Translations under genes and position numbers: made by a program
Part shown: in pieces, positions 1 to 9,686 of the stretch
Layout: each line of letters opens with the position of its first letter
Position numbering within the stretch: the first letter of the stretch is position 1
Assembly (NCBI RefSeq): GCF_002850255.1
Contig: NZ_CP022523.1
Location: 1,173,501 to 1,237,500, forward strand
Direction: 5' to 3'
Origin: Pseudoalteromonas sp. NC201
GTDB taxonomy: Bacteria > Pseudomonadota > Gammaproteobacteria > Enterobacterales > Alteromonadaceae
Length of the DNA stretch: 64,000 nt
Notes under the pieces: generated by a model
Database searches by the model: none
What the model was told of the DNA's origin: nothing
The model's input: the letters and a program-made list of their open reading frames with translations, nothing else

Positions 1-77
1 GAAATCAACAATTGCAATTGTGTGAGAATAAGCTCGCTATCATCAATCGCAATAATAAGGTGCTTTTCATTTATCAT
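1..77 (-). CDS. Response regulator receiver protein, 3'-truncated by window edge
   Basis: Reading leftwards from an ATG at 77, the first 25 codons give MINEKHLIIAIDDSELILTQ and continue off the window. The hydrophobic strand followed by a D-D-S triad is the usual start of a CheY-like receiver domain. An AGG lies about 10 nt upstream of the ATG. The gene starts 29 bp after the stop of the hybrid kinase on the same strand, so the two are probably co-transcribed and this regulator could receive phosphate from the kinase's Hpt domain. The output domain is outside the window. The receiver call rests only on the N-terminal strand and acidic pair. Confidence 0.6.
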   Translation of the reverse strand, partial: MINEKHLIIAIDDSELILTQLQLLI

Positions 78-106
78 ACATACTAGACCTGAATTTTTAG
101 CACGTG

Positions 107-3100
107 TTACGTGAGATCTTCCACATTAAGTATAGAAGCGATTTCAGCTTGTGCATTATCAAAAAGCATCAAACATTGATTCAATAAATTTTCAATTTTT
201 ATCTGCTTACCTTCACCTGCTGCATGTTCAAGTTCTGCCATTTTTTCAGAGAGTTGTGTTGCGCCGACAGCCTTCGCCGAGGTTTTCCCTTGATGTGCAA
301 TATTCTTGACACTTTCAGGATGTTCTAGGTCTACCCCTTGTAACAGTTTTTTCGTGTCGTCGACAAAGCTTCTTAAGAAAATACTCTGTAACTCTTTATC
401 TGTACCTACATATTCACTGAGTATCACCAAGTCGATATGTCTGGTTGGCGCATCTAGTTCCTCCATCAATGAGGAAGCATTCTCCGCTCCTTGGCTGTTT
501 GTTGGAATGTTGCTCGAAAACCATTTTTTTAGCTTTTTGTTTAATTTCTGCAAGACAATGGGCTTTGCAATGTAATCGTCCATCCCGGCGTTAAAGCAAA
601 TATCTTTCTCACCGTCTAACGCATTAGCCGTTGCCGCAATGATAGGAATGTGCTCTAGATTGCGTTCACGTTCATGCTCGCGACGTTGTTTTGCGAATTC
701 ATAGCCATCCATCACAGGCATATGGCAGTCCGAAATAATAAGCGAAAAGTGATACTGTTCGAGTAGCTGCAAGGCAACTTTACCATTGTCGGCAATAATG
801 CATTGATAGCCTAGCAGAGCTAGCTGTCTTTTGAATAAATCCTGATTATAAACATTGTCCTCGACGACTAAGATAAGCTTGTTAAGTGCTTGGGCATCAT
901 TAATTGTGGGTAGTGCCTTAGATTTAGTCTCGCTGTCGTCACTTGTTGATTCACTGTCAATTAGCCCTTCTAAGGTGGCGATGTGTGAAACGACTTTATA
1001 AGCGTAATAAGGATATAGCGCGAGGTTTGAGACGTTGATATTGTTTGCATGCGGAAGCTTGTCCTGATTATTGTCTAGTAAAATATACTTGCACTCGCTT
1101 TCCGCGATGAAAACTTCTTTTCCTTCTGTAGTGAGTTGTTGGAAGGCTTCTGCAGTGATAACGAGATAATCAAATTGTTGACTATCAATCAGTTGCGCGT
1201 TAAACAGTTCTCGAGGGAATATTTCACATTGGGCTTCATAGATGCGCAGTTGATTTTGCAGGTCTTTTTCAAATTTGTCCTCGTCGCCCACCACAGCAAT
1301 TTTTAGTCTGTCTAAGGTTAAGCTAATATCACGGGTTTGTTTTGGCACTTCACAGTATGGCAGAGTAACAATAAAGTTACTGCCAAAACCCTCGAGGCTT
1401 CTACAGTCAATTTCCCCTTCCATCATGGCTACAAGTTTGTGGGTAATGGAAAGGCCCAGCCCGGTACCGCCATATTGGCGTTGAATACTACTATCTGCTT
1501 GAACAAATGGTTTAAAAAGGTTTTCTACTTGTTCTTCGGACATACCTTTACCATTGTCTTTCACGCTAATTTCCATATAACCATCATCGGGAGAGCGCCC
1601 AATAGTCACTTCTACAAAGCCAGCGGCGGTTGCAGTAGTTTTGGTGAATTTTAACGCGTTACCGATTAGGTTTAATAAAATTTGGCGCAGTCTAACTGGA
1701 TCTCCTAATTGCCAGTTAGGTAACTGTGGCGAAAGATAAAAGGCAAGCTTGAGCTTTTTAGAGTCCGCTTGATATGCAAGGAGCTCCGCGAGTTCTCTAA
1801 TAATTTCTTGCCAGCTAAATGGCGTAGATTCAAGTTGCATTTTCCCAGCTTCGATTTTTGAAAAGTCTAATATGTCGTTAATTATTCGAAGTAGTACTAA
1901 TGCTGAGCTTTTTGCGACTTTGGTGAGGTGAGATTGCTCGTGATCAAGGTTAGACTGGGCGAGAATGTCCAGCATGCCCACCACGCCATTCATCGGCGTT
2001 CTTATCTCGTGACTCATTGTTGCGAGGAAGCGAGACTTTGCTTCACTTGCTTGCTCTGCTTTTATGCGAGCTTGCTCAAGCTCTGCAGAAAAGTTGATGC
2101 TTTTAGTAATATCATTCTGATAGATGAGGGTGTATTTCCCAGAATCTGTGGTGATATTTTTCACTAACACGTTGAACCAGTACAGGGTATCTTCACTAAC
2201 ATACTGGCACGTCGTTAGTGCTTGATACTGCTCTTTGTCTTTTGCCTCTTCTAACATGGACAGTAATTCGCTGTTGTCTGTCATTGGCAGTTGGGTAATA
2301 AATGCTATAACGTCAGAACCTTTGTTGAGAGAGCTTCCCATGAATTGGTATTCGTTGTGATTAGTTCTTTTAATGTGTTCGTTAAACTGATTTAGCATAG
2401 CTATATGCTGGTTTTCATCAATTAGCAGGATAAATGCTGGAAATGAATCAATGGCTTCTTGAAGCAGCTTTTCTGTAGATTTTTGGACTTTGAGTAAATG
2501 CTGAGCTGACATTCTTTCCACATCCGCTTCATGCATTTTTTCTAGGGCCGCTTTTCTCGCGGCAACGAGTTCTTTTTGTATTCTCTTTTGGCGATTGTTT
2601 TCATTAACTTGATTCGTTACATCTTTTACAACCCCGACAACAAACTGCGAATTTTCACTTGAGTAGTATTTTAAATTGAGAATGACATTTAGGTATCTAG
2701 TTGAAGATTCGTCTCTTATTGTCAATTGAAGTTCACTAGATTGATCGTGAGTTATGGAACGTAAGTTTGATTGCAACTTCTTCCTATTGTCACTATCGAG
2801 TAATTTTATAATTGGTTTTAAATTATGGTACTCAAGTTCGGGAGTTAAGTTAAACAGCGTCCTAAAGCCTTCAGAGGTATGTGCTACGTGTTGTCCAACA
2901 GGCACCTCAAAACTACCGATAGCGGCAAGCTTCTCAGATGAGTTCAATAAAGTTTGACGCTTTTGAATCGCGTCTTTTGCAGCTTGCTTGTCTAATTTTG
3001 CTTTTTGTTGGGCGCGATAGCTAATTGCTAAACCAAATAAGCAAAATGCAACTAATGACAACACCTGCCAGATAAACTTAATTTCTATGGTGTAGAAGAG

Positions 3101-4801
3101 ATCTTGATTAAACGCTTCACGTGAATAAGCATAAGCACCCACTTGAAGTTCTTGATCCCAGATTTTTGCACTTAGAAAGTCGGTTTGGTCAATATTATTA
3201 GTAAGCAGTAATTGACTTAGTGGAGTATGCGTGCCGCTAATTTTAATCGCCTCGACTTCCTGCATAGTGTAGTAACCCGATGCGTTTTCTAGGCGGGTAT
3301 CAAGGCTGAGTTCTAGGCTGCCAAGTAAGACATCCAGCTGAACTTCGTACCAATACAGTGTTTCCGTCAGCCCCTTATCGGACAGCCCAAGACCCGCCAT
3401 AATCAATATTCGATGGCCATCATTACCCTTTATAATTTGTGTAATTACCCCTCCACGGTGCAAACTTTCTTGATATTGAGAATAAAACGACGCGATCTGG
3501 CTTTTGTCTACATACTGAGTGTTATTAAGATTATTAACGGCTAGCGTTTGCAACTGAGACGGTTTAGCGAGATCGGCATTGGTGCTAATACTGGCATACC
3601 TAAGGCTTTCAACATGTGGCTTGTACCATAGCGTTTTAAGGTGGTTTATACGCTCCAATGAGTGGTTGTTCAGCTGCCTAAGAGTTTGTACTTCAGAGAG
3701 GTATAATAGCTGCTTTTGACTTGCAAAATGTTCCACAAATAGCACGGCAAGTACTGACGAAAATATCACAATGAGCTGTGCGGTTTGTGTTCTAAGTGGT
3801 GCCGTTTTATATATTTTTAATTCGGTAAACGCTCTAATCAATAGGCAAATTAAAATGATATAAAGCAGCGCAATGATCAAAGAGATAATGAGTGAGGTTT
3901 GAGCTCGCTCTTGTGAATTTTGCATAGATGCGTCAGCAGAGTCCTTCATATATTCAAGTAAATTCAGGCTGCCACTAGCGAGCAAGTTCAAATAGGCAGT
4001 ACTGTTATCCCACCACACATAGTGTGGTAAGTTGATTTCAGCTCCACGGCTAAAGCGGTTTAGGGCTGAGGTGACATAGTCATACTCTCTAGACGCCGTA
4101 GCGGCATTGTATAGCTGTACGGTATTTTGATTATCTTTGAGGCTGTCCATCAGTGTGACATGAGTGGCGTAGTATTGTAGCGCGCTTCTCATTGCACTTA
4201 ATCTAGTGGCCTCTTCATCTGCCGTTAAGTATCGGCTGATCTTAGCTCTGAGTCTGCCCCCTAACTCAATTGCTCTGATAAGTGTGTGAATATTCTGGTA
4301 CTGTGTTTTATCCTCATTGCTACCAAAATTATGGATGAAGGACTGCTCAGTTTGTATGGTTCGGACTGTATCGATTAAGTGATTAATCAAAATTGTGTAG
4401 CGAAGAAATAGTTGCTCGTGGTTGATATTTGCCTGTCTATTGAGCTTTCTCAGTGTTTGTATATCGTCTTTTATGGTCAATTGAAACTGATCGAAGTTAT
4501 TAATGCTCGTGAGTTTTTCAGCAGTGAGTCTTATTATTTTTTCGTCCGTTTCCTGATAATATGCAAGTAGTCGCGCGTCGTGTTCTTCTTCGGACTTAAA
4601 CCCCGTGGACATGCCGCGTTCACGTTGCAGACTAAAGATCACTTCAATCGCTTTATCTAGGGCGGAAAGGTTGTTGTAGTATAAAGTCAGACTCTGGTGA
4701 ACCACACGATTTTTATTAAACTCGTTAATTTCGAGGTAAAAACCACTTAAGCAGACTAGGGAAAAAAGGGTTAGGGAGATTATTTTAAAATACTTGCTCA
4801 C
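107..4801 (-). CDS. NIT-domain hybrid sensor histidine kinase with receiver and Hpt domains
   Basis: A membrane phosphorelay kinase of about 1564 aa. An N-terminal membrane segment is followed by a NIT-like (nitrate/nitrite-sensing family) helical region with the QRERGMSTGF signature. Membrane helices lie near 310, 345 and 585, enclosing a second sensor region. Next come PAS domains near 640-750 and 790-910, HisKA with [11 protein letters not shown] near 929, and HATPase with GTGLGL near 1112. A degenerate receiver spans about 1167-1280 and lacks the phospho-acceptor Asp. A good receiver (SDCHMPVMDG near 1356) and an Hpt domain (HQGKTSAKAVGA near 1502) complete it. The frame opens at a TTG at 4831, but AGGTGG lies 5 nt before a GTG at 4801, so I chose that start. 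The ligand is inferred from the NIT family only and could be something else. A response regulator follows in the same operon, and the GAF gene is divergent. Confidence 0.9.
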   Translation of the reverse strand: MSKYFKIISLTLFSLVCLSGFYLEINEFNKNRVVHQSLTLYYNNLSALDKAIEVIFSLQRERGMSTGFKSEEEHDARLLAYYQETDEKIIRLTAEKLTSINNFDQFQLTIKDDIQTLRKLNRQANINHEQLFLRYTILINHLIDTVRTIQTEQSFIHNFGSNEDKTQYQNIHTLIRAIELGGRLRAKISRYLTADEEATRLSAMRSALQYYATHVTLMDSLKDNQNTVQLYNAATASREYDYVTSALNRFSRGAEINLPHYVWWDNSTAYLNLLASGSLNLLEYMKDSADASMQNSQERAQTSLIISLIIALLYIILICLLIRAFTELKIYKTAPLRTQTAQLIVIFSSVLAVLFVEHFASQKQLLYLSEVQTLRQLNNHSLERINHLKTLWYKPHVESLRYASISTNADLAKPSQLQTLAVNNLNNTQYVDKSQIASFYSQYQESLHRGGVITQIIKGNDGHRILIMAGLGLSDKGLTETLYWYEVQLDVLLGSLELSLDTRLENASGYYTMQEVEAIKISGTHTPLSQLLLTNNIDQTDFLSAKIWDQELQVGAYAYSREAFNQDLFYTIEIKFIWQVLSLVAFCLFGLAISYRAQQKAKLDKQAAKDAIQKRQTLLNSSEKLAAIGSFEVPVGQHVAHTSEGFRTLFNLTPELEYHNLKPIIKLLDSDNRKKLQSNLRSITHDQSSELQLTIRDESSTRYLNVILNLKYYSSENSQFVVGVVKDVTNQVNENNRQKRIQKELVAARKAALEKMHEADVERMSAQHLLKVQKSTEKLLQEAIDSFPAFILLIDENQHIAMLNQFNEHIKRTNHNEYQFMGSSLNKGSDVIAFITQLPMTDNSELLSMLEEAKDKEQYQALTTCQYVSEDTLYWFNVLVKNITTDSGKYTLIYQNDITKSINFSAELEQARIKAEQASEAKSRFLATMSHEIRTPMNGVVGMLDILAQSNLDHEQSHLTKVAKSSALVLLRIINDILDFSKIEAGKMQLESTPFSWQEIIRELAELLAYQADSKKLKLAFYLSPQLPNWQLGDPVRLRQILLNLIGNALKFTKTTATAAGFVEVTIGRSPDDGYMEISVKDNGKGMSEEQVENLFKPFVQADSSIQRQYGGTGLGLSITHKLVAMMEGEIDCRSLEGFGSNFIVTLPYCEVPKQTRDISLTLDRLKIAVVGDEDKFEKDLQNQLRIYEAQCEIFPRELFNAQLIDSQQFDYLVITAEAFQQLTTEGKEVFIAESECKYILLDNNQDKLPHANNINVSNLALYPYYAYKVVSHIATLEGLIDSESTSDDSETKSKALPTINDAQALNKLILVVEDNVYNQDLFKRQLALLGYQCIIADNGKVALQLLEQYHFSLIISDCHMPVMDGYEFAKQRREHERERNLEHIPIIAATANALDGEKDICFNAGMDDYIAKPIVLQKLNKKLKKWFSSNIPTNSQGAENASSLMEELDAPTRHIDLVILSEYVGTDKELQSIFLRSFVDDTKKLLQGVDLEHPESVKNIAHQGKTSAKAVGATQLSEKMAELEHAAGEGKQIKIENLLNQCLMLFDNAQAEIASILNVEDLT

Positions 4802-4875
4802 ATTTGCCACCTGCGTTATCTCACAAAACAAACTATAGTAGAAATATAAACACTGTCTAATTAAGTAAGTAGATT

Positions 4876-5361
4876 ATGAAAACCCCTGAGGTACCTAAAA
4901 ACGAACCAGCTAGGTTACATGCGCTTAGGGAGCTTGCGATACTCGATACAAAACCAACACTTGAATTGGACCGAATTACTCAATTTACTGCCCATGTTTT
5001 TGATGCTCCAATTGCATTGGTAAGTCTTGTTGACAAGGACAGACAATGGTTTAAATCTCGCTTTGGATTGGATGCTGAGCAAACGTCTCGCGATGTTTCA
5101 TTTTGTGGTCATGCAATATTAGAAGACACGGTATTTGTGGTTCATGATACGCTCGAAGATCCTCGCTTTATGGATAACCCTTTGGTGTTAAATGCCCCTC
5201 ATATTCGATTTTATGCTGGTGCTCCTATCATATTGTCCAGCGGTTTTCGCGTTGGGACCGTATGTGTTATCGATATAGAACCCCGAGAGTTGAGTGAAGC
5301 TGATTGTGAAATATTAAAGCAAATCGCAACCGACGTTGTGACTCAGTTGGAAAAAATCTAA
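4876..5361 (+). CDS. Stand-alone GAF domain protein
   Basis: A 161-aa cytoplasmic protein that is essentially one GAF domain (about residues 25-160). It shows the hallmarks of the family often found at the N-terminus of sensor kinases and GGDEF proteins: VDKDRQWFKSRFGL, SFCGHAI, a DPRF segment and a G-(x)-VGTVCVID strand. No catalytic or output domain is attached, so it probably senses a small molecule or acts as a partner for another signalling protein. It is transcribed away from the NIT kinase, with only about 75 bp between the starts. That suggests a shared regulatory region. Ligand and partner are unknown. Confidence 0.8.
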   Translation: MKTPEVPKNEPARLHALRELAILDTKPTLELDRITQFTAHVFDAPIALVSLVDKDRQWFKSRFGLDAEQTSRDVSFCGHAILEDTVFVVHDTLEDPRFMDNPLVLNAPHIRFYAGAPIILSSGFRVGTVCVIDIEPRELSEADCEILKQIATDVVTQLEKI

Positions 5362-5866
5362 TTGTACTTTACCGCAAGTAAAAGCGATGGGTGTCAAAAT
5401 TTTCTATAAAGTCGGCCGTTACAGCCGCAAATGTTAGTGCATTTAGCTCGTGGAAACGTTACAATTGAGACTGTATATCATTGCCATTTAGGGCAATGTT
5501 TAAACGATAACTAACCTGAGGTTTAGATAAGGAATGAGGTAACTCATTGTTTCTAAAGTAATATTAAATTACTACCTTATCTAGCCAGAGAGTTTTGATG
5601 ATAACTAGGCGAATTTGCGCACCAATAGCTGGCTTTTGGAAGTGAGTTCAACGTAGTTAGCGCTAAAATTGGCTGCTAGAAAGGCATTAATTATCCTAAG
5701 CTCAGGTTAACTACGTATATTTCTAAATTTATTTCTGTATTTTTGAATCACGGCTTTTTCCTACACGGTATAAAAGATAAGGTGAGGTGCATTTAGTCAA
5801 ATGGCTCCATCTTATGCTGTGGTTGTACGTAGCATCTTATATTAAATTAGGTACACGACTCATTTC
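5362..5866. other. 505-bp intergenic region holding a MITE-like element
   Basis: There is no credible gene here. The region contains the short palindrome-ended repeat at 5512-5709. The stretch before the CDF start includes a possible small inverted repeat (ATGCT...AGCAT near 5814-5835) that might serve its promoter. A weak hairpin (CTTTAC/GTAAAAG) just after the GAF stop may end that transcript. Confidence 0.6.
5512..5709. repeat. MITE-like dispersed repeat, copy A (about 198 bp)
   Basis: The element begins TAACCTGAG and ends with its reverse complement CTCAGGTTA. The inverted similarity extends imperfectly over about 25 bp (GATAA and AATG blocks in both arms). The interior shares long blocks with the copy at 23280-23523: CTAGCCAGAGAGTTTT, AGGCGAATTT, and a block reading GTTAGCGCTAAAA then TGGCTGCTAGAAAGGCATTA. 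It carries no ORF. Copy A lacks an internal segment of roughly 45 bp present in copy B. Ends and size fit a miniature inverted-repeat element or a mobile palindromic repeat. Confidence 0.8.
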
Positions 5867-6757
5867 ATGACAGATATCACTACGCATCAAGCTTCTCGCC
5901 GAAGATTATTGATTGCGCTTGCAATCACTTGCTCTTTTATGATCATTCAAGTTATTGGTGCTTATTACGCTAATTCTCTCGCTGTGTTAGCTGATGCTGG
6001 ACACTTGTTTGTGCACAATAGTTCTTTATTTATCGCGTTGATAGCGTCAAGTGTGGCAGTTTATCTTGCTAAAACATATAACGATGGTTACAAGCGTGCT
6101 GAATATACCGGTGGACTTATCAATGGCATTCTCTACCTTTCAATTGCGGTAATTATCTTGCTCGAAGGGAGTGAGCGATTGTCTCATCATGCGGGCGGTC
6201 ATGACCTAGAGGTGAATAGCTATTTAATGTCTATGATTGCTGCAATTGGGTTTTTGTTTCATGGGGCCTCCGCTTGGGTGCTGTACAAAGGCCGTAAAGA
6301 CAGTATTAACGTCTATGCTGTTTTCTTGCACTCATTTTTTGATTTACTGTCCACCATATCGACATTTATCGCAGGTGTGATTATACACCTCACAGGCTGG
6401 GAGGTGGTTGATATTCTCTCGAGCATGCTGATTTCTGTCTTTGTATTGTTCACAGGAATTAAGGTGATAATTGCTTGTCTTAAAGGACTTGCTACACCCC
6501 CAGAAGTTTTGCCCACGGTTCAAGAAGTAGAGAGAACGATTGTGTCTACGGAGCATGTTGAAAGCGCCCATAATATTACGGTTAGCAAAATTGATGGGGC
6601 GGTTGTCGTTGGTGCACATGTGGTATTAAAGCATCACTGTACTATCGAATCTCATGATTCAGCGTGTCGCGTGGAAGTGGAAGAAGCGTTGAAAAAGTCC
6701 TTTAATGTGCTGAGTAGTGTGCTACAAATAGAGAGCCATGACTGCCCTCATCATTAG
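5867..6757 (+). CDS. CDF (cation diffusion facilitator) metal exporter with variant TM2 site
   Basis: A 296-aa inner-membrane protein with six predicted helices and a C-terminal cytoplasmic domain ending in a His-rich SHDCPHH. CDF proteins export divalent metals (usually Zn2+, sometimes Co2+, Cd2+ or Fe2+) against protons. The TM5 site is HSFFD, the normal HxxxD. The TM2 site reads GHLFVHN, so the usual second acidic ligand is replaced by His (HxxxH). The second CDF protein of this window (21124-22008) has the canonical HNLSD. This substitution may shift metal preference, so I leave the metal open. A cysteine-containing C-terminal region (HDSACRVEVEEAL) adds possible ligands. It stands alone after a repeat element. 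Confidence 0.88.
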   Translation: MTDITTHQASRRRLLIALAITCSFMIIQVIGAYYANSLAVLADAGHLFVHNSSLFIALIASSVAVYLAKTYNDGYKRAEYTGGLINGILYLSIAVIILLEGSERLSHHAGGHDLEVNSYLMSMIAAIGFLFHGASAWVLYKGRKDSINVYAVFLHSFFDLLSTISTFIAGVIIHLTGWEVVDILSSMLISVFVLFTGIKVIIACLKGLATPPEVLPTVQEVERTIVSTEHVESAHNITVSKIDGAVVVGAHVVLKHHCTIESHDSACRVEVEEALKKSFNVLSSVLQIESHDCPHH

Positions 6758-6874
6758 GGAAAATAAACCCAATGTGTGATATATTTTTTAGTTATTTGTT
6801 GCACTACCTTGGCAGGTTTTAAAATATTTTTTATTGTTATACATAGGCAGTATCAAAAACCGGTGGTGTAACAT

Positions 6875-9658
6875 TTGAATCAAAAGCAAGCGCTCATCAT
6901 AACTTTAGTCTTAGGTGTACTTGGCGGGCTGGCCAATCTGTTGCCAATTTGGTTTTTGGATAGTTCTGAATTCCTTTTTGGCCAGCTGTTTGTATTATTT
7001 ATCCTGCTGCTATGCGGATGGCGCTATGCCATCATCGCTGTGATTATAGGTGCCGGTTTTATTTGGTATCGATGGGAGCATGCTTGGCCTTCTGTGGTTT
7101 TTTTCTTCGAAGTGTTGTGGCTTCACTTTGTCTGCGTCCGTTTCGCCAAGCCATTTTTTGTTCGGGGTATCGTTTATTGGATTTTGTTGGGGTTACCTGC
7201 ATTATTTATTTTTGGCTATTTTGCCCTCGAATTGCCTTTACTCGTTATATTCACTGCACTGGCTAAGTACCTAATCAATGCAGGTATTTGTCTCGCTGTG
7301 GTCGACTTGCTGAGCTTTTTCTTTACTCGCAGCAAGTGGCAAGGGATGCCGCTCAATCAAATTTTTAATTCTACCGTCAACCTTGTTATCGTTTTGGTTG
7401 TATTGATGACAACCGTTGTATTGACAAACAATTACTATAAAAGAATTGAAGCTGAGATAAAAACACAGCTTGAAGAAGCCTCTGGTTCTATTGTCGCTCA
7501 AATTGATGACTACCTTGATGCATATCGTCGCGCGATGGTGATATCCGCAACAGATGTATCCTTAGGGATTGATGCCGACTATGTTATCGAGCGTTTGCTA
7601 AAAACTCATGCAAACTTTAGAACCGCGATTGTCGCGGACAAAGATGCTAATGTTACTCACCTTTATCCGCAGCATTTTGCTGATACGATGAAGGGAACAA
7701 ATGCCAATGTGTCAGATAGAGACTACTTTATTAAAGCTCCCGAATACCCAGAAGGATTTGTTTCAGGCATATTTCAAGGACGTGGTTTTGATGAAGCGCC
7801 TATTGTCGCAATTTCAGCACCAATCTTTATCGCTGAAGAGTTTAGGGGGATTGTGGAAGGGTCTTTAATATTTGGTTCATTTGAACGCTTTATTCCAAAA
7901 ATTCTTGCTGAAGATGCCAATTTGATTGTGTTGGATAAACATAAAAGGGTTGTCTATAGCTCGTTAAAGACCGAATTTAAAACCCTAGATATGCCAAGTG
8001 ATGTGGTGTTGCAAGCCCTATTTGATAAGGAATCCTCAACTTTTGAAGACTCGACTGAGCAGATCTTATTTAAACAAACTGCGGTATCTAAACAATATGA
8101 ATGGTCAGTTATCACTATGCTCGACCGTAAATATCTTAATTTAGTTGCTGCTGAAGCTTGGTCAGATGCATTGGGACTTGCGCTTGCGATTATTGTATTG
8201 AGTTCTATTTTTGTCCGTCAGCTCACTCGATTGTTGGTGCGTCCAATTGTGGCGCTCAGTCATGATATTCGTGCTTACGAACCTTCAACTTTAATCGAAA
8301 ATTCGGCGAATGCAGATAGCAGCTTTTTAGAAATAATTGAGTTGCAGCAGCAGTTCAATCAGCTGGCTTTTAAGCTAACACTGAGTTTTACAAAACAAAA
8401 TCAAGCCAGCCTAGAAAACGAAAGACTTAACCGTAAGCTTACCGACTTCAATCGTGAGTTAGAGCAACAAGTTGCTGAGAAAACGGAAGAGCTAACCAAA
8501 GCCGTAGAAGCCGCTAACGCTGCTAATCATTCCAAGAGCCGGTTCCTCGCCAATATGAGTCATGAAATTAGAACGCCGTTAAATGGAATTATCGGTATGT
8601 CGGATAGCTTGATCAGAGAGCAAAGTCTTAGCAATGAGATGGCAGACCAAATAACAATTATACGGCAGTCGGCAAAGAACCTGATGCTTATCCTCAATGA
8701 TATTTTGGATTATTCTAAAATTGAGGCGGGGGCTTTGAAAATAGAACGCCGGGCAGTGAATTTACAAGAAATGCTCGACAGTCTGGTCAGCATTTTCAAA
8801 ATTTCTAACGTCAGATATGGTGTTGAGTTTAAGTACGAGAAGGGGGCTGAACTCCCTACGTACCTTGAGTTAGATGAACTACGCGTGTCACAAGTGGTAA
8901 ATAATTTACTCAGCAATGCTGGAAAGTTTACCAACAAAGGCCACATAACACTTTCCGTCCATTATGAGAGTGGGATGTTAAAGTTTACTGTTGCTGACAC
9001 TGGAATTGGCATTTCAAAAGCGCAACAGGAAACGTTGTTCCATGAGTTTACTCAGGCAGACCTTTCAACCACAAGAAAGTTTGGTGGTACCGGACTTGGC
9101 TTAGCTATTTCTAAAAAACTAGTCGAAGCGATGCATGGCGAGATAAGCATTCACAGTGAACTTGGGCTCGGTAGTAAATTCTATGTAGATATTCCAGCTT
9201 CAAAAGGGCAGGGGGTTAAGAGAGAGCAACAAGAAGTAGGGGCTCCTGATTTTAATGGCCTCGATGTTCTATTGGTAGAAGACAATAAAATTAACCAAGT
9301 GGTTGTTGGTAAGTTGCTAGAGAAAACGCACTGCTTGTTAGATAAAGTGGACGACGGAGTCGAAGCTTTAGTTGCAATGAAGGCGAAAAACTATGCCTTG
9401 GTTTTAATGGATTGCCAAATGCCGAATATGGACGGCTTTGCTTGTACCAAAGCAATCAGAAACGAGCCAAATATATACGGCAATCCACATATTATTGCGA
9501 TAACAGCGAACGCCTACGAAGAAGATAAACAAAAATGTATCCAGGCAGGCATGGATGATTTTATTGCTAAACCCATTGATATTAACGAACTTTATCAAAA
9601 GCTTAGTGAATGGCAGCGCTCAGAACTGCCTGATAGTGAAACGCAAGATAAGGGCTAA
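6875..9658 (+). CDS. Hybrid sensor histidine kinase with membrane N-terminus and Cache-like sensor
   Basis: 927 aa. The first 190 residues form a cluster of about six hydrophobic helices resembling integral-membrane sensor modules. They are followed by an extracytoplasmic Cache-like domain (about 200-425), another membrane helix near 430-450, a coiled coil, HisKA ([11 protein letters not shown] near 565), HATPase (GTGLGL near 740) and one receiver ([11 protein letters not shown] near 845). Transfer to an external Hpt protein is expected because none is attached. The best in-frame start is a TTG at 6875, with a GGTGG about 8 nt upstream. It follows the CDF gene by 117 bp. The signal is not identifiable from sequence. 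Confidence 0.88.
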   Translation: MNQKQALIITLVLGVLGGLANLLPIWFLDSSEFLFGQLFVLFILLLCGWRYAIIAVIIGAGFIWYRWEHAWPSVVFFFEVLWLHFVCVRFAKPFFVRGIVYWILLGLPALFIFGYFALELPLLVIFTALAKYLINAGICLAVVDLLSFFFTRSKWQGMPLNQIFNSTVNLVIVLVVLMTTVVLTNNYYKRIEAEIKTQLEEASGSIVAQIDDYLDAYRRAMVISATDVSLGIDADYVIERLLKTHANFRTAIVADKDANVTHLYPQHFADTMKGTNANVSDRDYFIKAPEYPEGFVSGIFQGRGFDEAPIVAISAPIFIAEEFRGIVEGSLIFGSFERFIPKILAEDANLIVLDKHKRVVYSSLKTEFKTLDMPSDVVLQALFDKESSTFEDSTEQILFKQTAVSKQYEWSVITMLDRKYLNLVAAEAWSDALGLALAIIVLSSIFVRQLTRLLVRPIVALSHDIRAYEPSTLIENSANADSSFLEIIELQQQFNQLAFKLTLSFTKQNQASLENERLNRKLTDFNRELEQQVAEKTEELTKAVEAANAANHSKSRFLANMSHEIRTPLNGIIGMSDSLIREQSLSNEMADQITIIRQSAKNLMLILNDILDYSKIEAGALKIERRAVNLQEMLDSLVSIFKISNVRYGVEFKYEKGAELPTYLELDELRVSQVVNNLLSNAGKFTNKGHITLSVHYESGMLKFTVADTGIGISKAQQETLFHEFTQADLSTTRKFGGTGLGLAISKKLVEAMHGEISIHSELGLGSKFYVDIPASKGQGVKREQQEVGAPDFNGLDVLLVEDNKINQVVVGKLLEKTHCLLDKVDDGVEALVAMKAKNYALVLMDCQMPNMDGFACTKAIRNEPNIYGNPHIIAITANAYEEDKQKCIQAGMDDFIAKPIDINELYQKLSEWQRSELPDSETQDKG

Positions 9659-9686
9659 CGCTTAGGCTAGCCCACTCAACCCGCGA

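Noticed and set aside
1..106. Non-coding spacer at the left edge
   Set aside because: An ATG at 77 with an upstream AGG opens a receiver-like frame that runs off the window.
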